NCBI GenBank assembly: GCA_937973575.1
Contig: CALJKH010000099.1
Coordinates: 1 to 46,382 of the forward strand
Source: an uncultured Solirubrobacterales bacterium
Lineage (GTDB): Bacteria; Actinomycetota; Thermoleophilia; Solirubrobacterales; Solirubrobacteraceae
Length of the DNA stretch: 46,382 nucleotides
Reading direction: 5' to 3'
Shown: positions 8,361 through 16,397 of the stretch, in pieces
Layout: the number at the start of each line of letters is the position of its first letter
How positions within the stretch are numbered: position 1 is the first letter of the stretch
The notes under the pieces: generated by a model
Database searches by the model: none
Seen by the model: only the letters and a program-made list of their open reading frames with translations
Told to the model about the DNA's origin: nothing
Translations under genes and position numbers: made by a program

Positions 8361-9875
8361 TTAGTTCTCGATTGGGACTGTGACTTGCTGGGCACGAACC
8401 TTTGATCCCAGTGCGTAACCGACCACTGTGATCAAGAAGACAATCGCAAGGGTTCCCAAGGTCAACGCCTCGTAGGTGCCTTGGCTGGTTCCCCATGTTT
8501 CTGTGAAGTCGTACTTCACATTGAGGAGGCTCTCGAGGGTTCCAGGGAAGACTCCAACCCAGCTGCCTAGGGCTACCCAGAAGGTTGTCATTACTACCGC
8601 TGCGATCATCAAGCCATTGCCTGACCTGCCAACTCGGTACGGGCGCTCGACATGGCCATGGCTATAACGGAGCTTCAGTACCGCGGGGAAAATCCAGAGG
8701 TACGACATCAGCGTTGTTGAGATCGCAATCGTCAGCACGATGTAGAACTTCGAATCCTCACCGTTGTTGAACAGTGAGACCGCGGCGATCATGAATGCGG
8801 ATGAGAGCAGGCCGGAAAGGACATTCACCCGGACAGGCGTGCCCAAGCGGGCATTGAAGCGGCCAAAGTACGGAGCAAATGCTCCGTCGTAAGCAGCTAC
8901 CGCAAGGATGCGGTCGCCACCGATCATCCACACAGCACCTGAGGTAACGAGGGTGATGATGAATCCGATCGTGGCGAACTTCAGGAGGACGCTTGCCGCT
9001 CCGCCGTAAACGCTGAAGGTTGCCTTCACAGCGTCAAGGAAGCCACTGATTCCTGTGACCTTGTCAAGCGGAAGTGCAAGCAGGATGCAGAAGATCGGGA
9101 TGGCGTAAAGCAGTACGCCGGTGCTGCCACTTCGAATGAGCGACATCGGCACATCCTTTTGAGGGTCCTGCATCTCTTCAGCGGCGCCGTTCTGAAGCTC
9201 GAAGCCAACGTAGTTAAAGAGGAGCAGGGGGACAAGTGCGAGGAACACAGTCATCGTCGGCTTCATGTCGCCAAAGCCAAACATGTGGAAGCCGTGCTTG
9301 AAGCCGTAAATCACAGCGGTCACGGAGAAGAGGCCAAGAACAAGCACGCGCATGATCGCGCCAAGGTTGGGGATCCACTTACCGCGCTTCAGGGAGATGA
9401 TCGCAACACCGATTGAGATCCAGATGAAGATCAGCTTGAACGCGTAGTCCCAACCTGATCCTGGGGTGATGCTGGAGATGTTGTCGCTCCAAGCAGTCGT
9501 GGCGATGAAGGCCAGCGACCCACCGACCCAGAATGGGTTTGTTGCCCAGTAGAGGACAGCTGCGATCGCGCCCTGGAAGCGACCAAAGGCGAGCTTGACC
9601 CACTCGTAAGGGCCACCTTCCTCGGTGAACGCACTGCCAACTTCAGAGAGCAGAACCCCGTAAGGGAGGACGAACAGCGCGGCGAGAACAATCAACCACA
9701 GGAAGCCCTGCGGCCCGAAAGAGGCGACAAGGCCAAGGGTGTCCAAGCCGACGAAGGCGCAGATGGTGAACAGGGTCATGTCCAACCTGCGAAGGGACTT
9801 GACCAGCTTGCCCTTCTCCTCAACAGCGAGCGCTGTTGTCTGCTCTACGAGCTGCGGGTCAGTTCCTGTGCTCAC
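8361..9875 (-). CDS. APC-superfamily amino acid / polyamine permease
   Basis: A 504-residue integral membrane protein with about 12-13 hydrophobic segments. The N-terminal part has the APC-family signature region (LDMTLFTICAFVGLDTLGLVASFGPQGFLW), and FTEEGGPYEWVKLAFGR matches the conserved EGGxYxW loop after TM2. LLLFNYVGFELQNGAAEEMQDPQKDVP matches the conserved TM6 region (FxGFE...AEEMKNP..DVP). It should import an amino acid or related amine by proton symport or exchange; the substrate cannot be read. Start is GTG 9875 because AAGGAGG lies a few bases upstream. It follows the DUF11 membrane protein by 86 bases. Confidence 0.88.
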   Translation of the reverse strand: MSTGTDPQLVEQTTALAVEEKGKLVKSLRRLDMTLFTICAFVGLDTLGLVASFGPQGFLWLIVLAALFVLPYGVLLSEVGSAFTEEGGPYEWVKLAFGRFQGAIAAVLYWATNPFWVGGSLAFIATTAWSDNISSITPGSGWDYAFKLIFIWISIGVAIISLKRGKWIPNLGAIMRVLVLGLFSVTAVIYGFKHGFHMFGFGDMKPTMTVFLALVPLLLFNYVGFELQNGAAEEMQDPQKDVPMSLIRSGSTGVLLYAIPIFCILLALPLDKVTGISGFLDAVKATFSVYGGAASVLLKFATIGFIITLVTSGAVWMIGGDRILAVAAYDGAFAPYFGRFNARLGTPVRVNVLSGLLSSAFMIAAVSLFNNGEDSKFYIVLTIAISTTLMSYLWIFPAVLKLRYSHGHVERPYRVGRSGNGLMIAAVVMTTFWVALGSWVGVFPGTLESLLNVKYDFTETWGTSQGTYEALTLGTLAIVFLITVVGYALGSKVRAQQVTVPIEN

Positions 9876-9961
9876 TTAGGTGCCTCCTTGTTGGTTTTCT
9901 GCCCACAACCACTGGACTACTCGAATTTTCCGGGGTCAATCGGCGGCAGGGCGCCTCAGAG

Positions 9962-12900
9962 TCAAATGACGATAAAGGCGAAGACGCCCACAACGCCGGT
10001 TCCTGCGAACCGCGTGGCCCAGTTGTGGGAATCCTGCCCGCTACGGATTAGTGCCTCGCCAATCTTGATGAATAGAGGAATCACCAGCGAGAGCATGAAC
10101 GCCCACCGAAGTAGCTCCTTGGGGTCATGGAAGTCGCTGTGAATCAGGCTCACGATCAGCTTTGAGCCGCCCACAATCAAAACGATCTTGACTAGGTCCC
10201 TCGGGAGGAAGGGGTAGAGCCGACTCAAGTCAGGGAACCGTTCCTTTAGGAGAGGCATGGACTCAGCTGCTGCGTAGAGTCCTGTCGCCACATAGAGCTG
10301 CCAACACGAGCCGAGAAACTCGTGAACGATGAATGCGAACGCAGCCGAACGAAGAACAACTGACGGCCAAGAGAATGTCTTCTCTTGATGCGGAAGTCTG
10401 TCGGGGCAGGACTGCGACATTCGCTTCGGATACCACTGCGATGCAGCTGATTCCATGCCGACGCGCAGGCAGATAACGCCAGCCGCTACAAGCCGAATCA
10501 GCATGATGTTCTCCTCAATCCATGGCATTTCCTTGCCCGACAGGTTGGGGATCAGCTCCGCGAGCGTGCCTGCCAGCCAGAACGCGACGAGCGGGGCAAT
10601 CAGAAAGTCTCCAAGCCTCACCCATGTGAGGTGGGTCTTGTCAGTGCTGCCGTCCTCAAGGTTGCGGCGGTACGTCCGAATTTTCCCGACGATGATCGGC
10701 ACCGATATCCAGAGCACCGAAATGGAAACGACAAAGCGGACGTCCGCCGCTGAGGCGATCCCCTGACCCCAAGCCATCAGGCTGATGATGAATGTGAAGA
10801 GCGCGGCCGAGCCCCAAGAAGCATCAATAATCCCGATGGCAAGAATTGCGAGTAGCCATGGAAGGGCCGGTGCTGTCGTTTCGCCATGAGTCGACGCAGC
10901 AGCGTAGATGCCCGTGGCAAGTGATGCGAGCAGCCCGAGGACCCAGGTTGATCCAAACATTGCCCGGAGATGGGCGCCGTCTACAGCGATGCCCGCCAGA
11001 AGTGGGGATCTGCGAGCTAGCGCGAGCGGCGCCGCCACGCCGGCAGCATCAAGGGCGGCATGGCCCGGGGTCCTCCATGTTGATGAGAAGTCCCCTCGCG
11101 AAGCTCTCTCGTGGCCCGATGCTGAGGCCCGGTACTCGATCTTGCTCTCCTTGTGGCCTTCCTTAACATCGCCTTGGTGTCCGCTGGCCGATGAACCGCC
11201 GCCTGCGCCGCCCGCGCCGCCAGCTCCGGCTGCTCCGGCCGCTCCCGCTGCTGCGCCTGAGGCTGCGACCAGTGCAAGGCCTGCCGCAGCTGCGCCAACG
11301 GTCTTGACTGGGCCACTTAGTGGATCAGTGGCTGTTGCCTTGTCCTTCTGAGCAGCTGCTGTAACTGGTCCGGCAACCCCTGGCCCTGTCGGCGTCGTGA
11401 AGGTTGCGCCCGTATCCGGGGGCGCCACAGTGCCAGGGAGAGCGAAGGTGAGCCTCGACGAGCTTGAGTTATCACCCGAGTTGGTGTCAACTTCGTCTGA
11501 CCCGGTTACTGCTGCATCGACATTGCTTCGACCGGGGTTGTCGCTGCTGACCCGGACGTCAAGTCCAACCGTTCCACCGCTGGGGATGTTTGGAATTGTC
11601 CAAGTGTCACTGCCGGAGTCAAACGAGCCGCTGCCTGTATCTCCTCCCGTGACATGAGAGTTAGCGTCAGGGCTCACTTGCACTGTCACGTTGGTGGCAG
11701 CATCAGGACCGTGGTTTGCGAGGTCGAGGTGGACGGTTGCGTTTGCCCCAGTGTCAACCTGTCCTCCCGGTCCGTTGGAGCTGAGGGACAGTTCTGCCTG
11801 CGGCACGTGAACAGTTGCAAGTGCGAGGTTGTTGCTGGTTGAAGGGTCAAAGCGGCGCCCCTTCAGCAGGGTGACCTGAGGTTGAAGGGAGCCAACCGAT
11901 GAGACTTTGGCTTGCACTGTGAGGTGTGTTGCCTCGCCAACTTTCAGGCCGGGGGCGGACCATGTGCCGGTGGTCTGATTCCAAGTTCCAGCTTCAGGTT
12001 GGGCTGACAGGAGGCTGATCCCTTTCGGCATCGTCACCTGAACGTTGGCCGCAGCCGTTGGGTCAGGCCCAAGATTCTTCAGGGTTTCCTCAAGCGTCAC
12101 GGTGTCGCCCAAGTGCTTCGGCGGTGTCAGTAGATCCTCAGCCAGCGACATGTCGCTACTCAGCCCGTGGATTGAACTGGCGGTTGCATCGCCGACCGAG
12201 TTGGGGTCAATGCGAACAACCGATGCAAGCGAGGCAGAAATCGTTGAGTCCCCTGGCGCAGTTACGACGCCACTTACCTTCAGCGTGGCGCTGGTGCCAT
12301 CTCGAAGCGATGGGAGTGCCCAAGTATTTGATCCGTCGGTCCAAGTTCCCTTCGTCGGGGTGCCGCTCGTGACGCTGAGGGCTGGCGGAACCACAACTGC
12401 GATTGAGGCTCCCTGAGCCTCATCTGGACCACGGTTGAGGACTGTGACCTTGGCCCAGTATTGGTCCCCGACCTCTGCTGAAGGGGAGCTAAACGATTCA
12501 TATACCGACATGTCAGCCGTCGGCTTGACGCTGACCGGCGCTGTTGTCCGATTGTTGAGAGGAGAAAGGTCAGCTCCCTCAGTCGGGTCAACGCGAACGC
12601 TTAGGGCAGAGTTACCTGACTGGTAACCGGTTACTGGAACAGTGAAGGTGGCTGTGGCCCCTGCGGCAAGCGGGCCGATGTTGAGTACTCCATCGCCTGA
12701 GTTGAAACCTGACGGGAAGACCCCATCAGGCGAGAAGATCAGACTCGACGGAAGAGTGATCGTTACTTTTGAGGCGCTGGCATCGGCGAGGCCAACGTTC
12801 GAAACGGTGATCTGAAGTTTGGCTGTCCCACCAATTGCTAGCTGGGACTGGTCGATGTTTGCGCTTAAGGCAAGGTCAATGTTGGGCGCCAGCATTGAGT

Positions 12901-13363
12901 TGCTGTTTGGGCGCAGGGGCCGCTGAATGCGACGGTTTGAGGGTGCTTCAGTTGGATCGTTAACCGGCTGCGAATCGGAAGGTGGTGAAGTCTCGCCATC
13001 TCCGTTGTCTGGACCTTGGTCTTTTGGATTCCGGGGGTGATGTGGTGGTTTCGGCTGCTGAGTTGTCTCGGTGGGGTTTGTTGTTGGAACCTCGGGTTCC
13101 GGAGTGGTTGTAGTGGGCGGGATGTCCGGGTTTGAAGTGTCGCCCCCTGAGGCTGGGTCTTCAGGCTGCGGCTCGGCGGGAGCCGCAGGATCGGTGGCAT
13201 TCGAGTTCGAAGTGTCGGGGCTGTCAGTTCCAGGAAGGACTTGGTAGCGGCTCACGCTTGCGACTGCTTGCGAGCAGAGAGCAACTAGGGCGAGTGCGAG
13301 CAGGAGTAACCCTGCTGCGCGTCGCAGCCTTAGCTTCGGTGATTTTGATTCGGCCTTCTTCAC
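9962..13363 (-). CDS. DUF11/CARDB-repeat surface protein with polytopic membrane C-terminus
   Basis: A 1133-residue protein of unusual layout. Residues 15-36 are a signal or anchor segment. Residues about 45-155 are a P/T/S/N-rich linker. Residues about 160-280, 282-395, 402-520 and 522-640 are four related DUF11/CARDB-like beta domains, each with a motif such as VSNVGLADASA, VLNRGPDEAQGAS, LKNLGPDPTAAA or LANHGPDAATN and a closing hydrophobic strand. After a threonine/glycine linker comes a membrane segment (about 687-712), a Gly/Ala run, a charged loop (about 728-798), then roughly nine further hydrophobic segments to the end. It starts at GTG 13363, and its first bases overlap the stop of the upstream RCC1/collagen gene (GTGA), so translation is probably coupled. 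The membrane part matches no family I recognise. Confidence 0.7.
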   Translation of the reverse strand: MKKAESKSPKLRLRRAAGLLLLALALVALCSQAVASVSRYQVLPGTDSPDTSNSNATDPAAPAEPQPEDPASGGDTSNPDIPPTTTTPEPEVPTTNPTETTQQPKPPHHPRNPKDQGPDNGDGETSPPSDSQPVNDPTEAPSNRRIQRPLRPNSNSMLAPNIDLALSANIDQSQLAIGGTAKLQITVSNVGLADASASKVTITLPSSLIFSPDGVFPSGFNSGDGVLNIGPLAAGATATFTVPVTGYQSGNSALSVRVDPTEGADLSPLNNRTTAPVSVKPTADMSVYESFSSPSAEVGDQYWAKVTVLNRGPDEAQGASIAVVVPPALSVTSGTPTKGTWTDGSNTWALPSLRDGTSATLKVSGVVTAPGDSTISASLASVVRIDPNSVGDATASSIHGLSSDMSLAEDLLTPPKHLGDTVTLEETLKNLGPDPTAAANVQVTMPKGISLLSAQPEAGTWNQTTGTWSAPGLKVGEATHLTVQAKVSSVGSLQPQVTLLKGRRFDPSTSNNLALATVHVPQAELSLSSNGPGGQVDTGANATVHLDLANHGPDAATNVTVQVSPDANSHVTGGDTGSGSFDSGSDTWTIPNIPSGGTVGLDVRVSSDNPGRSNVDAAVTGSDEVDTNSGDNSSSSRLTFALPGTVAPPDTGATFTTPTGPGVAGPVTAAAQKDKATATDPLSGPVKTVGAAAAGLALVAASGAAAGAAGAAGAGGAGGAGGGSSASGHQGDVKEGHKESKIEYRASASGHERASRGDFSSTWRTPGHAALDAAGVAAPLALARRSPLLAGIAVDGAHLRAMFGSTWVLGLLASLATGIYAAASTHGETTAPALPWLLAILAIGIIDASWGSAALFTFIISLMAWGQGIASAADVRFVVSISVLWISVPIIVGKIRTYRRNLEDGSTDKTHLTWVRLGDFLIAPLVAFWLAGTLAELIPNLSGKEMPWIEENIMLIRLVAAGVICLRVGMESAASQWYPKRMSQSCPDRLPHQEKTFSWPSVVLRSAAFAFIVHEFLGSCWQLYVATGLYAAAESMPLLKERFPDLSRLYPFLPRDLVKIVLIVGGSKLIVSLIHSDFHDPKELLRWAFMLSLVIPLFIKIGEALIRSGQDSHNWATRFAGTGVVGVFAFIVI

Positions 13364-16263
13364 TTCACCCTGAGTAGGACGCTGTACGACTTGCCGGTAC
13401 CGAGCTTGATCGTCAGCTTGTAAGTACCACGGGTTAGCTTTCGACCAAGCGCAGCGGCGGCTGGAATTCCGCGGCGAAGTTTAACTTTGCCACCCGCCAC
13501 AAGACGCTTGCCCTTGTGAACGGCAAAGGCCGCCCGAGATGCCGTTGTGGCGCCTTCAGTCGTCCATGCGTAAGAAGGGAAGTAGAGGCTGCACTTTGCC
13601 TTTGCGGACGAGGTGTTCTTACACACGATCATGGTCCCGGTCCCCGGGGCTCCGGCTGGTCCCTGTGCTCCCGTCTCTCCCCGGGGTCCCCTGGGTCCCG
13701 CTGGCCCAGTTGCGCCAGTTGAGCCCTTCGCTCCGGTGTCGCCCTTGTCGCCGGTGTCGCCCTTGGCGCCCTTTGCTCCAGTCGCACCTGTTTCACCCTT
13801 GGCGCCAGTTGAGCCCTTTGCGCCGGTGTCGCCCTTGTCGCCGGTGTCGCCCTTGGCGCCCTTTGCTCCAGTTGCACCTGTTTCACCCTTGGCGCCTGTG
13901 TCGCCCTTTGCGCCCGTCGCCCCCTTTGCGCCGACGAGGTTGGTGCCTGTGGTCGGCCATTTGCCTGCGGCTTTTGGCCCGTACATCACACCTGTGTCTG
14001 AGCGGAAGTACCAGTCGCCATCTACGCCGCCTGTTGGCGCTGTAGTGCCAGTCAGGATTTGAGCCCCATCTGCGCCTGTTTCGCCTGTTGCTCCCGTCGC
14101 ACCGGTCGCGCCAGTCGCGCCGGTGGCTCCGGTGTCGCCCTTAGCTCCAACGAGACTTGTGCCAGTGTTGGGCCAGGCTCCAGCTGCCTTCGGGCCGTAC
14201 ATGACTCCTGTGTCTGAACGGAAGTACAAGTCACCGTCAGATCCTCCGGTTGGGGCAGTCGTGCCAGTGAGGATTCTGGTGCCTGGGTCACCCTTAGCTC
14301 CGGCCGCACCGGTAGCACCTGTGTCGCCCTTGGCTCCGGTCGCTCCCGTTGCACCGGTGTCGCCCTTGGCTCCGGCGACTCCTGTTGCTCCCTTGGCGCC
14401 AACCAGGGTTGTGCCTGTCGTTGGCCACACTCCCGCTGCCTTCGGGCCGTACATGACGCCCGTGTCTGAGCGGAAGTACCAGTCGCCGTCAACTCCGCCT
14501 GTTGGCGCCGTCGTACCGGAGAGAATCTTTGCTCCCTGGTCGCCCTTGGCTCCGGTTGCGCCGGTTGAGCCCGTTGCTCCCTTTGCGCCGACGAGGTTGG
14601 TGCCTGTCGTTGGCCATTTGCCGGCGGCCTTGGGGCCGTACATGACGCCCGTGTCTGTGCGGAAGTACCAGTCGCCGTCAACTCCGCCTGTTGGTGCTGT
14701 GGTGCCGGAGAGGATTACTGAGCCGTCAGCTCCTGCAGCGCCAGTGTCGCCCTTGGCGCCTGTTGCGCCTGTTGCTCCCGTCGCCCCCTTTGCACCGACA
14801 AGGCTTGTCCCGGCTGTTGGCCAGATCCCACTGGCCTTTGGGCCATACATGACGCCTGTGTCTGAGCGGAAGTACCAGTCGCCGTCAACGCCGCCTGTTG
14901 GCGCTGTGGTGCCAGTGATGATTCGAGTTCCCACCTCACCCTTGGCTCCGGTATCGCCCTTGGCTCCCGTTGCGCCTGTTGCGCCAGTCGCCCCGGTGTC
15001 GCCCTTTGGGCCTGTCGGGGCAATCATGCCAATCGCGCTTAGAGCAACGTTGATGCTTCCAGCAAGAGTGTTGACTGGTACTGCGACAGTTGCCGCGCGA
15101 GCACCGAGAACCGAGGGAGTCATCCGCACCTCAATCCCGCAGCTTTGCCCTGGAAGGAGTGTTTGCCCGTTGCAGCTGTCAGTAACGATTGAGAAGTCGG
15201 CTGCTGCTGCGCCAGAGAGCGTCGCTGCCCCAGGCTGAAGGCTCTCTGCGAGGAACGCAGGTGAGGTGTTCCTCACGGTGACGGTCAGAGTCGCGCTTCT
15301 GCGACTGATCGTTACATCTCCAAAGTCGACCGGGTTAGCGGCCGCCGAGACCATGGTGGATGAGAGAGCGCTTGGCACCGTCCGTTGCCCATATGAGTTA
15401 CTTCCCCAGCAGACAACGAGTCCTGTCGTGCGAACGCCACAGCTGTGGGCAATACCTGCGGTGACCGAGACAAACTGACCGCTTGGAGCTGTTGCCTGAC
15501 CAAATGTGTTGGTGCCCCAACATGTGATCGTCCCGTCGATACCGAGGGCACACCCATGCCCGTCACCAACAGCGAGTTGGCTGAACTTTCCCTTTGGCAC
15601 ACCCGAAGAAATCGTTGACGAACCCGTTCCCCAGCAAACGATTGACCCAATCGATCGGGCGGCGCACCCAACGCCATCTCCGAGCGACAAGGCTGTGAAC
15701 GCGCCTGCCGGTGGTGAGCTCTGGTTCCGAGCGTTGTCGCCCCAGCAGGACAAGGTCCTGTCGGCCGCGATCGCACACGCGTTGTCGAATCCAGCCGAAA
15801 CATGCTCAAATTGCCCTGCTGGCGGCGATGACTGTTTAACAGTGTTGTCGCCAAAGCAGGAGAGTGTCCCGTCGTCGCCGACACCACATGTGTTCGTCGA
15901 CCCAGCCGCAAGTTCCACATAGTTCGTGGATGCCGGAGGAGTTGTCCTGCCAGCGGTGTTGTCACCCCAGCAGGATGCAACGCCTGCGGAGTTCAGGCCG
16001 CAAGCATGCGCGTACCCAAGGGTCACAGAGCTGAAGGCCGTTGACGGAGGAGCAGTCTGTGTCCTGTCGTTGCGTCCCCAACAAGCAACCTTCTGGTTTG
16101 TGTCGGCTGCGCAGGTGAAGTAACCCCCGGCAGATACCGACGGCAGTGACGACGCGTTTGCTGAAGGTGAGATCACCATCAGGGCAACCGCAGTCAGCAG
16201 AAACGCAAGCGCAGCCTTTCGGTTGAGTTGGACGGGGGGTAGTCCGGCAGTGCAGGTGTGCAT
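13360..16263 (-). CDS. RCC1 propeller / ASH domain / collagen-like repeat surface protein
   Basis: A 967-residue secreted protein. It has a signal peptide (RKAALAFLLTAVALMVISPSANA), then seven RCC1-type blades at about 41-300 (for example GYAHACGLNSAGVASCWGDN), each carrying paired cysteines. An ASH/choice-of-anchor-type beta domain follows at about 304-412. Residues about 417-885 are collagen-like Gly-X-Y tracts (GATGATGAKGDTGAKG) broken by five near-identical modules of about 46 residues (ILTGTTAPTGGVDGDWYF...). A C-terminal basic beta domain ends in SVLLRVK. ATG 16263 is chosen over the upstream start at 16314 because GAAGGA lies nine bases before it and the signal peptide follows. The likely role is a stiff extracellular fibre with a binding propeller at its N-terminus. 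Confidence 0.8.
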   Translation of the reverse strand: MHTCTAGLPPVQLNRKAALAFLLTAVALMVISPSANASSLPSVSAGGYFTCAADTNQKVACWGRNDRTQTAPPSTAFSSVTLGYAHACGLNSAGVASCWGDNTAGRTTPPASTNYVELAAGSTNTCGVGDDGTLSCFGDNTVKQSSPPAGQFEHVSAGFDNACAIAADRTLSCWGDNARNQSSPPAGAFTALSLGDGVGCAARSIGSIVCWGTGSSTISSGVPKGKFSQLAVGDGHGCALGIDGTITCWGTNTFGQATAPSGQFVSVTAGIAHSCGVRTTGLVVCWGSNSYGQRTVPSALSSTMVSAAANPVDFGDVTISRRSATLTVTVRNTSPAFLAESLQPGAATLSGAAAADFSIVTDSCNGQTLLPGQSCGIEVRMTPSVLGARAATVAVPVNTLAGSINVALSAIGMIAPTGPKGDTGATGATGATGAKGDTGAKGEVGTRIITGTTAPTGGVDGDWYFRSDTGVMYGPKASGIWPTAGTSLVGAKGATGATGATGAKGDTGAAGADGSVILSGTTAPTGGVDGDWYFRTDTGVMYGPKAAGKWPTTGTNLVGAKGATGSTGATGAKGDQGAKILSGTTAPTGGVDGDWYFRSDTGVMYGPKAAGVWPTTGTTLVGAKGATGVAGAKGDTGATGATGAKGDTGATGAAGAKGDPGTRILTGTTAPTGGSDGDLYFRSDTGVMYGPKAAGAWPNTGTSLVGAKGDTGATGATGATGATGATGETGADGAQILTGTTAPTGGVDGDWYFRSDTGVMYGPKAAGKWPTTGTNLVGAKGATGAKGDTGAKGETGATGAKGAKGDTGDKGDTGAKGSTGAKGETGATGAKGAKGDTGDKGDTGAKGSTGATGPAGPRGPRGETGAQGPAGAPGTGTMIVCKNTSSAKAKCSLYFPSYAWTTEGATTASRAAFAVHKGKRLVAGGKVKLRRGIPAAAALGRKLTRGTYKLTIKLGTGKSYSVLLRVK
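13690..15020 (-). repeat. Collagen-like repeat array with five interspersed modules
   Basis: Within the RCC1/collagen gene, Gly-X-Y codon repeats alternate with five modules at about 13926-14067, 14141-14285, 14393-14535, 14581-14723 and 14789-14934. Each module encodes (I/S)GTTAPTGG.DGD.YFR.DTGVMYGPKA.G.WP.TGT.LVGAKG. The modules are highly similar at DNA level, so copy number may vary between strains. The array is coding throughout and is not a CRISPR. Confidence 0.9.
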
Positions 16264-16343
16264 TGCACCAATTCCTTCGTCTGTGTGGGTGGGTGTGAAA
16301 CCCCCATAGTCCACCAGAGAGCGAAGGCCGAAATATTGCGAAA

Positions 16344-16378
16344 CGGTTAACGCACCCTAGGCTAGGGCGCGTTAACCG
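16344..16378 (-). terminator. Terminator after the PHM-like/cupredoxin gene
   Basis: A CGGTTAACGC / GCGTTAACCG outer stem plus a CCCTA / TAGGG inner stem with one mismatch makes a 15-pair hairpin 20 bases past the stop at 16398. Read on the minus strand it is followed by TTTCGCAATATTTC, a weak U-tract. It separates the copper protein gene from the RCC1/collagen gene. Confidence 0.65.
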
Positions 16379-16397
16379 CTCAGTTTTCGACCGGCGA

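Noticed and set aside
13690..15020. Regularly spaced repeats that might suggest a CRISPR array
   Set aside because: Repeats are about 140 bases, in frame and conserved as protein modules, and the spacing matches Gly-X-Y coding tracts.
13690..15020. Collagen-like modules as a sign of a prophage tail fibre
   Set aside because: No phage structural, lysis or integrase genes are nearby, and the protein has a signal peptide and RCC1 propeller.
14123..15238. Long plus-strand open frame (371 residues, Pro/Ala/Val-rich) opposite the collagen-like array
   Set aside because: It is the antisense shadow of Gly-X-Y codon repeats, which leave the opposite frame free of stops. It has no domain or ribosome site.
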